Positions 60,001 to 64,000 of a stretch of 64,000 nt of DNA are shown here, piece after piece. Below the pieces are notes generated by a model that was not told where the DNA came from, did not search any database, and saw only the letters and a list, made by a program, of their open reading frames with translations. This DNA comes from Perilla frutescens (Eukaryota; Streptophyta; Magnoliopsida; Lamiales; Lamiaceae): positions 37,661,817 through 37,725,816 of the forward strand of contig BRKX01000001.1 of assembly GCA_026008535.1 (NCBI GenBank), in the 5' to 3' direction. Every line of letters begins with the position of its first letter. Position 1 is the first letter of the stretch. The position numbers were made by a program, and so were the translations under genes.

Positions 60001-60810
60001 GATAGGACCTCACAATCTCATGTCACTCGTTTGTTTTCTCTCTTGATTTTACCACTCATGTATCACTCAATATATGGGTGCACAGTGTGTGAAAAATCAT
60101 GTATATGACTATGTGGGAATCGGTTCTTCTGCACTGGGATGGACGGTATGCTACTCTCGGAACACGGATGAATTTGGTGTGTATGGAACGAGTATGGGTG
60201 TGTAAGGGGGCTGCCGAATGGTTGTGTAAAATGGAAGTGGTGGTTGAGTATGGTAGAGGAAAGGAAAAAATTAGATTAATTAATGAAGTCCCAATTAGAT
60301 TAGGAAGTCCAAAAATAAATCTAGGTAGAAAAGGGAAAGAAATAGAATAGGATAAGGGAAGAAGAATTAAATATGGCAATAGGGGATTTGGATATGTATC
60401 AATCTATGTGACACAATCTAAATACCTTAATTAGCCTAGACTCTAGAAAGAAAGAACCAAAAATAGAATATGATACCTATGGAAGTTACCAAAAATAAAA
60501 TAGACTTGGAAGGAAATTTCCAAAAAGAAAACAATATCTAAAAGGAAATAACCAACTAAAGACATGTACCACAAGGAAGGTACCAAAAATAAAGGAACAC
60601 AAAAGGAAACAATGGATATACCTCTTTTTTTTTTTTGAATTTTCGGATTTCCCTTTTTTTTTATCCAATTTTTTTTTGAACGATCGGTTTTCTCTTTTTT
60701 TTTTGATCGTATGTTTTTTTTATACAATGAATGATACGGAAAATAAATTACAACTCGATAAAACTCAAAATAAACAAACGAGTATGGAACCATGAACGAT
60801 ATAAACCGAC
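60001..60810 (-). other. Untranslated leader of nested gypsy element
   Basis: About 0.8 kb between the primer site and gag. It contains several poly-T/poly-A runs (near 60627-60720). Its start is similar to the leader fragment at 48864-48965. Confidence 0.7.
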
Positions 60811-60826
60811 GTCGCTCTTGATACCA
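60811..60826 (-). other. Primer binding site of nested gypsy element
   Basis: The minus strand reads TGGTATCAAGAGCGAC five bases inside the right LTR, close to the tRNA-Met-type site with one extra base change. Confidence 0.75.
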
Positions 60827-60831
60827 ATTTA

Positions 60832-62113
60832 TGATGTGACCCGGGACCTATGGGACACGACACGACACAAAATACGCGGAAGCTAGGAAAGAAACTACGT
60901 CGGTGAAGTAAGAGAACAATACTCGAATATCTAGACGACTAAGATAAAACCAAAATACCTAGACTATGACACACAAAACCAACACAAAATCCAAACAAAG
61001 AGGGCTGTTTTGGGAGGTTAATGGAACGGCTATAATGAAGGTATTTTCAAACGTGATGTGTAGGTGAAGAATGGCTTGGGTAGATAGGATATGAAAGAGT
61101 TGTAACGAACTTACGAATTAAACGGAACGAAGTTGATCTTCAACTCGAACTTGTTGAACTCGAGCTTGTGGGATGTGGATGAACACGTACGGCTATGGTG
61201 GTGGATGGCGTCAATATGGCTGGATGGTAGATGATTGTAGATGTGAATCACAACCCGAAAGTTGTCTTGAATCTCGAACGTATACAAGGCCAAATTCTTT
61301 AAGTTGATCTTCAAAGTAGCGAGTCTCCGACGATCCCTCAAACATGGACGGCGAATTCCTTTTGTAAAACCTAGAGTTGCTAGTTCTAAGAGTATGAATT
61401 TAATATTTAAATTCACAAAGATTAAATGGGGTTGAGACAATATTGAAAGCAAAGCTTAAATTATCAAATATGGTCTAAAGTATGAATGTCACAATGTTCC
61501 CCTATTTATAGGCTAAGGGGCACGAAATTTATGGCCTAAAAATAATTAAAAAGCTAATCCAAAGTGGACTAGAAACTTACCTAGAATAGAATTCTAATTA
61601 AGGTAGGAAATTACCTTAAATAAAACCTAGTCAAGCTATGACTCATTAAATTCGAAAATTACATCAAATAAATAATAAAAACTGACTCAAATAATTAAGT
61701 ACTATGATCTAATTAAATACTAAAGTCTAAATAAATCAATCCCCTAATTAAAATAACCAAGGGATGATTTTTCCTCATGGGCACCGAGTATCTGCTTAGG
61801 TGTGATCATGCCTAACGCGAAATAGTCTTCTGTACCAACATCCAAGACTTGATCTTCAATTGCTTCAAAATGGACGATTGGCACTTCTCTTTTAACTACT
61901 CTTCAAATATTGCACTCCATGCTTTGATCTCCATCTTCCATTATCAACAAGGTCATCATCTTCAAGCTACCTTGCACGCTGTCTTCATCTTCGAGCTTCT
62001 TGCGAATTGTTGCTTGTAAATAGTCTTGTAACTTCTTAGCTCGTAGTCTTGTGACGGGACCTTTGAATTGCAGCTCCGGATTGAGTTCTTCATTGCTATG
62101 GATATCCTCATTA
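60832..62113 (-). repeat. Complete 5' LTR of nested gypsy element, 1282 bp, with coding-like start
   Basis: On the plus strand it runs from TGATGTGACC to the target site at 62114. On the minus strand the first 210 bases (62113-61903) are an open frame with ELNPELQFKGPVTRLRAKK, the same tail seen in the LTR at 47582. A TATA motif (minus-strand CTATAAATAGG) lies at about 61500-61511. Confidence 0.85.
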
Positions 62114-64000
62114 CTCATATTGTCACAGTATATAGTAAGGACAGACTGTGGGACACCATAGTCATGCAGCATTTGTTTCATCCACAAAAGTTGAGTACAA
62201 CAACTCCCAACAGCAATATATTCTATCTCGGCAGTAGAAAGTGAGATAGAATTCTGTTTCTTGCTGAACCATGAGACTATGTTATTTCCAAGGAAGAAAC
62301 ATCCTCTAGAGGTACTCTTCCTATCTTCAGTACATCCTGCCCAATCTGCATCGCAAAACCCCACCAAACTAGGGTTCGTATTATAGGAAAACCAAAGTCC
62401 CAACTCAGCAGTGCCCTTTATGTACTTGATTATGTGCTTGACAGATTTCAAGTGACTTTCTTTGGGTTCAGATTGGTAGCGAGCACAAACTCCCACACTA
62501 TAGCATATGTCTGGCCTACTTGCTGTAAGGTAGAGCAGACTCCCAATCATACTCTGGTACAAGGTTTGCTCAATAGCAACACCAGCTTCATCTTTTGACA
62601 TCTTTGAAGATGTCCCCATTGGAGTTCTTTTTGGGCTGCAACTCTCCAAGCCAAATTTGCTGATTAAGTTCTTTACATATTTCGTTTGAGACACAAAGAT
62701 TCCATCATCCTTTTACTTCACTTGAAGCCCCAGAAAATAGGTTAGTTCCCCTACAAGACTCATCTGAAATTCGGAAGTCATGTCCTTCACGAAGTCTTTC
62801 ACCATTCTATCCGAGACAGATCCAAAGACAATATCATCAACATAAATCTGAACGATGTTCTTGTTAGATTTTTCTCTCTTGATGAAGAGAGTTCTATCAG
62901 CTCCACCTCAAACGTATCTTTTCTCCAGAAGGAATTTGGTAAGTTGTTCGTACCAAGCTCGTGGAGTTTGTTTGAGACCGTAGAGGGCCTTCTTCAGTTT
63001 GTACACATACTCAGGATGGTACGGGTCTTCAAAGCCTTTGGGTTGGCTTACAAACACATCTCCAGATAAGTACCCATTTAAGAAGGCACTCTTCACATCC
63101 ATTTGGTACAATTTAAACTTCATCCATACAACCTTGGCGAGGAGCAATCTGACAAATTCAAGACGAGTAACTGGAGCGAACGTCTCATCAAAATCCACAC
63201 CTTTAACTTGTGAATAGCCTTGAGCCACATGTCTTACCTTATTTCTGGTTATGTTCCCTTCTTCATTGGTTTTATTTTTGAAGATCCACTTCGTGTCGAT
63301 CACATTAACACCTTTAGGACATGGAACCAAATCTAATACTTCATTTCTTTCAAACTGCAAGAGCTCTTCTTGCATGGCATGAATCCATCGATCATCTTGT
63401 AAGGCCTCTTTAATGTTCTTGGGCTCAGTTGTAGAAGTATAGCAGACATTTGCAATCATCTCACGATAGTTCTTTCGAACTCCTCTGGTTCTAACTCCTT
63501 CACCCACATCACCAATTATATCTGCTGCAGAATGATGCTTCTGCACACCTTTTGAAGGTTTAAAGCTATCCACATTCTCATTCCTCATCTCAGCCTGATC
63601 ATTGTGTTCTGAACTGTCTGGAACAGAAGCTGGCACAGGAGTTGTGACATCAACAATCTCCTCATCAATCTGGGCAACATGTTCTTTCAGATCATCTACA
63701 ACAATATTGATGGACTCCATCACCATCTTGGTCCTCTTGTTGAACACTCGATAGGCCCGACTATTTCTCGAATATCTGAGAAAAATGCATTCATCTCCTT
63801 TGGCATCAAACTTGTCAAGCTGCTCTCGGTCTCTTAACATATAGCAAGTACTTCCAAAGATGTGTAAGTACTTTAAATTTGGTTTCTTCTCTTTCCACAG
63901 CTCGTAGGGAGTGACTTTTGTCTTGGGTCTGAAATACACCCGATTGATAACATGACATGCTATATTCACAGCTTCAGCCCATAGATTGTCAGGGACAGAT
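62114..64000 (-). pseudogene. Sirevirus pol: integrase end, reverse transcriptase, RNase H start
   Basis: Read from 64000 downward: integrase C-terminus (KVTPYELWKEKKPNLKYLHI), a linker, reverse transcriptase (DTKWIFKNK, MDVKSAFLNG, YGLKQTPRAWYE) with YVDD at 62833-62844, and RNase H (SRPDICYSVG, DADWAGC, TAEIEYIA). In-frame stops occur at 62908-62910 (TGA, before the YVDD box) and 62713-62715 (TAA). The frame is cut at 62118 in the RNase H region by the nested element. Beyond the junction the open frame runs on into the gypsy LTR to 61903; that extension is accidental. The 5' part of pol lies beyond the window. Confidence 0.92.

Larger units (their letters stand above)
53402..62113 (-). mobile_element. 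Ty3/gypsy retrotransposon nested in the Sirevirus (CRM-like features)
   Basis: A five- or six-base target duplication, (A)CTCAT, occurs at 53396-53401 and 62113-62118; removing the element rejoins the host RNase H frame exactly. The right LTR (60832-62113) is complete and the left one (53402-54117) is truncated. Between them, on the minus strand, lie leader, gag, protease, reverse transcriptase, RNase H and integrase, all with stops and frameshifts. The LTR ends TGATG/CATCA and the integrase tail style (SPRGDGPFTVL, ADLSPF, YGFNPLTP) recall the CRM clade; that assignment is tentative. Confidence 0.88.
49014..64000 (-). mobile_element. Sirevirus-type Ty1/copia retrotransposon, interrupted, running off the right edge
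   Basis: On the minus strand, from right to left: end of integrase, reverse transcriptase and RNase H (64000-62114, then 53401-53186 after the nested insertion), a spacer, an env-like frame (about 52870-50432), several polypurine tracts and the 3' LTR (49014-49873). An extra ORF after pol and repeated polypurine tracts are Sirevirus hallmarks. Gag, protease and the 5' LTR are outside the window. Stops in pol and in the env-like frame make this copy defective. Confidence 0.85.

Overview
The window is nuclear DNA of a flowering plant, most likely a eudicot. It is AT-rich, carries one intron-containing gene of plant sterol metabolism, and is otherwise filled with plant-type transposable elements: Ty3/gypsy and Ty1/copia LTR retrotransposons, a CACTA element and Mutator-like MITEs. 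Nothing bacterial is present: no operons, ribosome-binding sites or CRISPR.

Layout. 1-7077: 3' part of a chromodomain Ty3/gypsy element (Tekay/Del-like) with one in-frame stop and a 2.5 kb 3' LTR holding two arrays of phased RNA-type hairpins. 7078-9586: remnant of a related LTR. 10994-13413: internally deleted minus-strand Ty1/copia element with short LTRs and a perfect 5-bp target duplication. 13453-14265: long-arm foldback element. 14895-18726 (minus): the only host gene I can support, a five-exon methylsterol monooxygenase 1 (SMO1) gene encoding 301 residues. 20364-22745: non-autonomous CACTA element with a triplicated 0.44 kb core and a tRNA-Arg-like insert. 23014-26134: large non-coding terminal-inverted-repeat element with a nested 393-bp MITE. 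26251-27820: perfect-looking 785-bp tandem duplication. 28258-32195: cluster of small MITEs. 34068-42837: Ty1/copia element whose 3' side has become an LTR / leader / host-flank tandem array. 43080-43563: another MITE. 47582-49013: LTR plus leader of a Ty3/gypsy family. 49014 to beyond 64000 (minus): Sirevirus-type Ty1/copia element with an env-like ORF. Inserted in its RNase H region is an 8.7 kb Ty3/gypsy element (53402-62113), which itself carries a solo LTR (57590-59036). Target duplications support the two inner levels of this nest.

How the parts relate. SMO1 sits as a gene island; its product should act in the ER on sterol C-4 demethylation. All retroelement coding regions seen are broken by stops or frameshifts, so none looks autonomous. 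Several elements are young (near-identical LTR copies, perfect target duplications). The non-LTR elements are short and non-coding and would need transposase from elsewhere. Exon limits, LTR limits and target duplications were read by eye from the sequence; family assignments rest on recognised protein motifs and terminal sequences, not on a database search.
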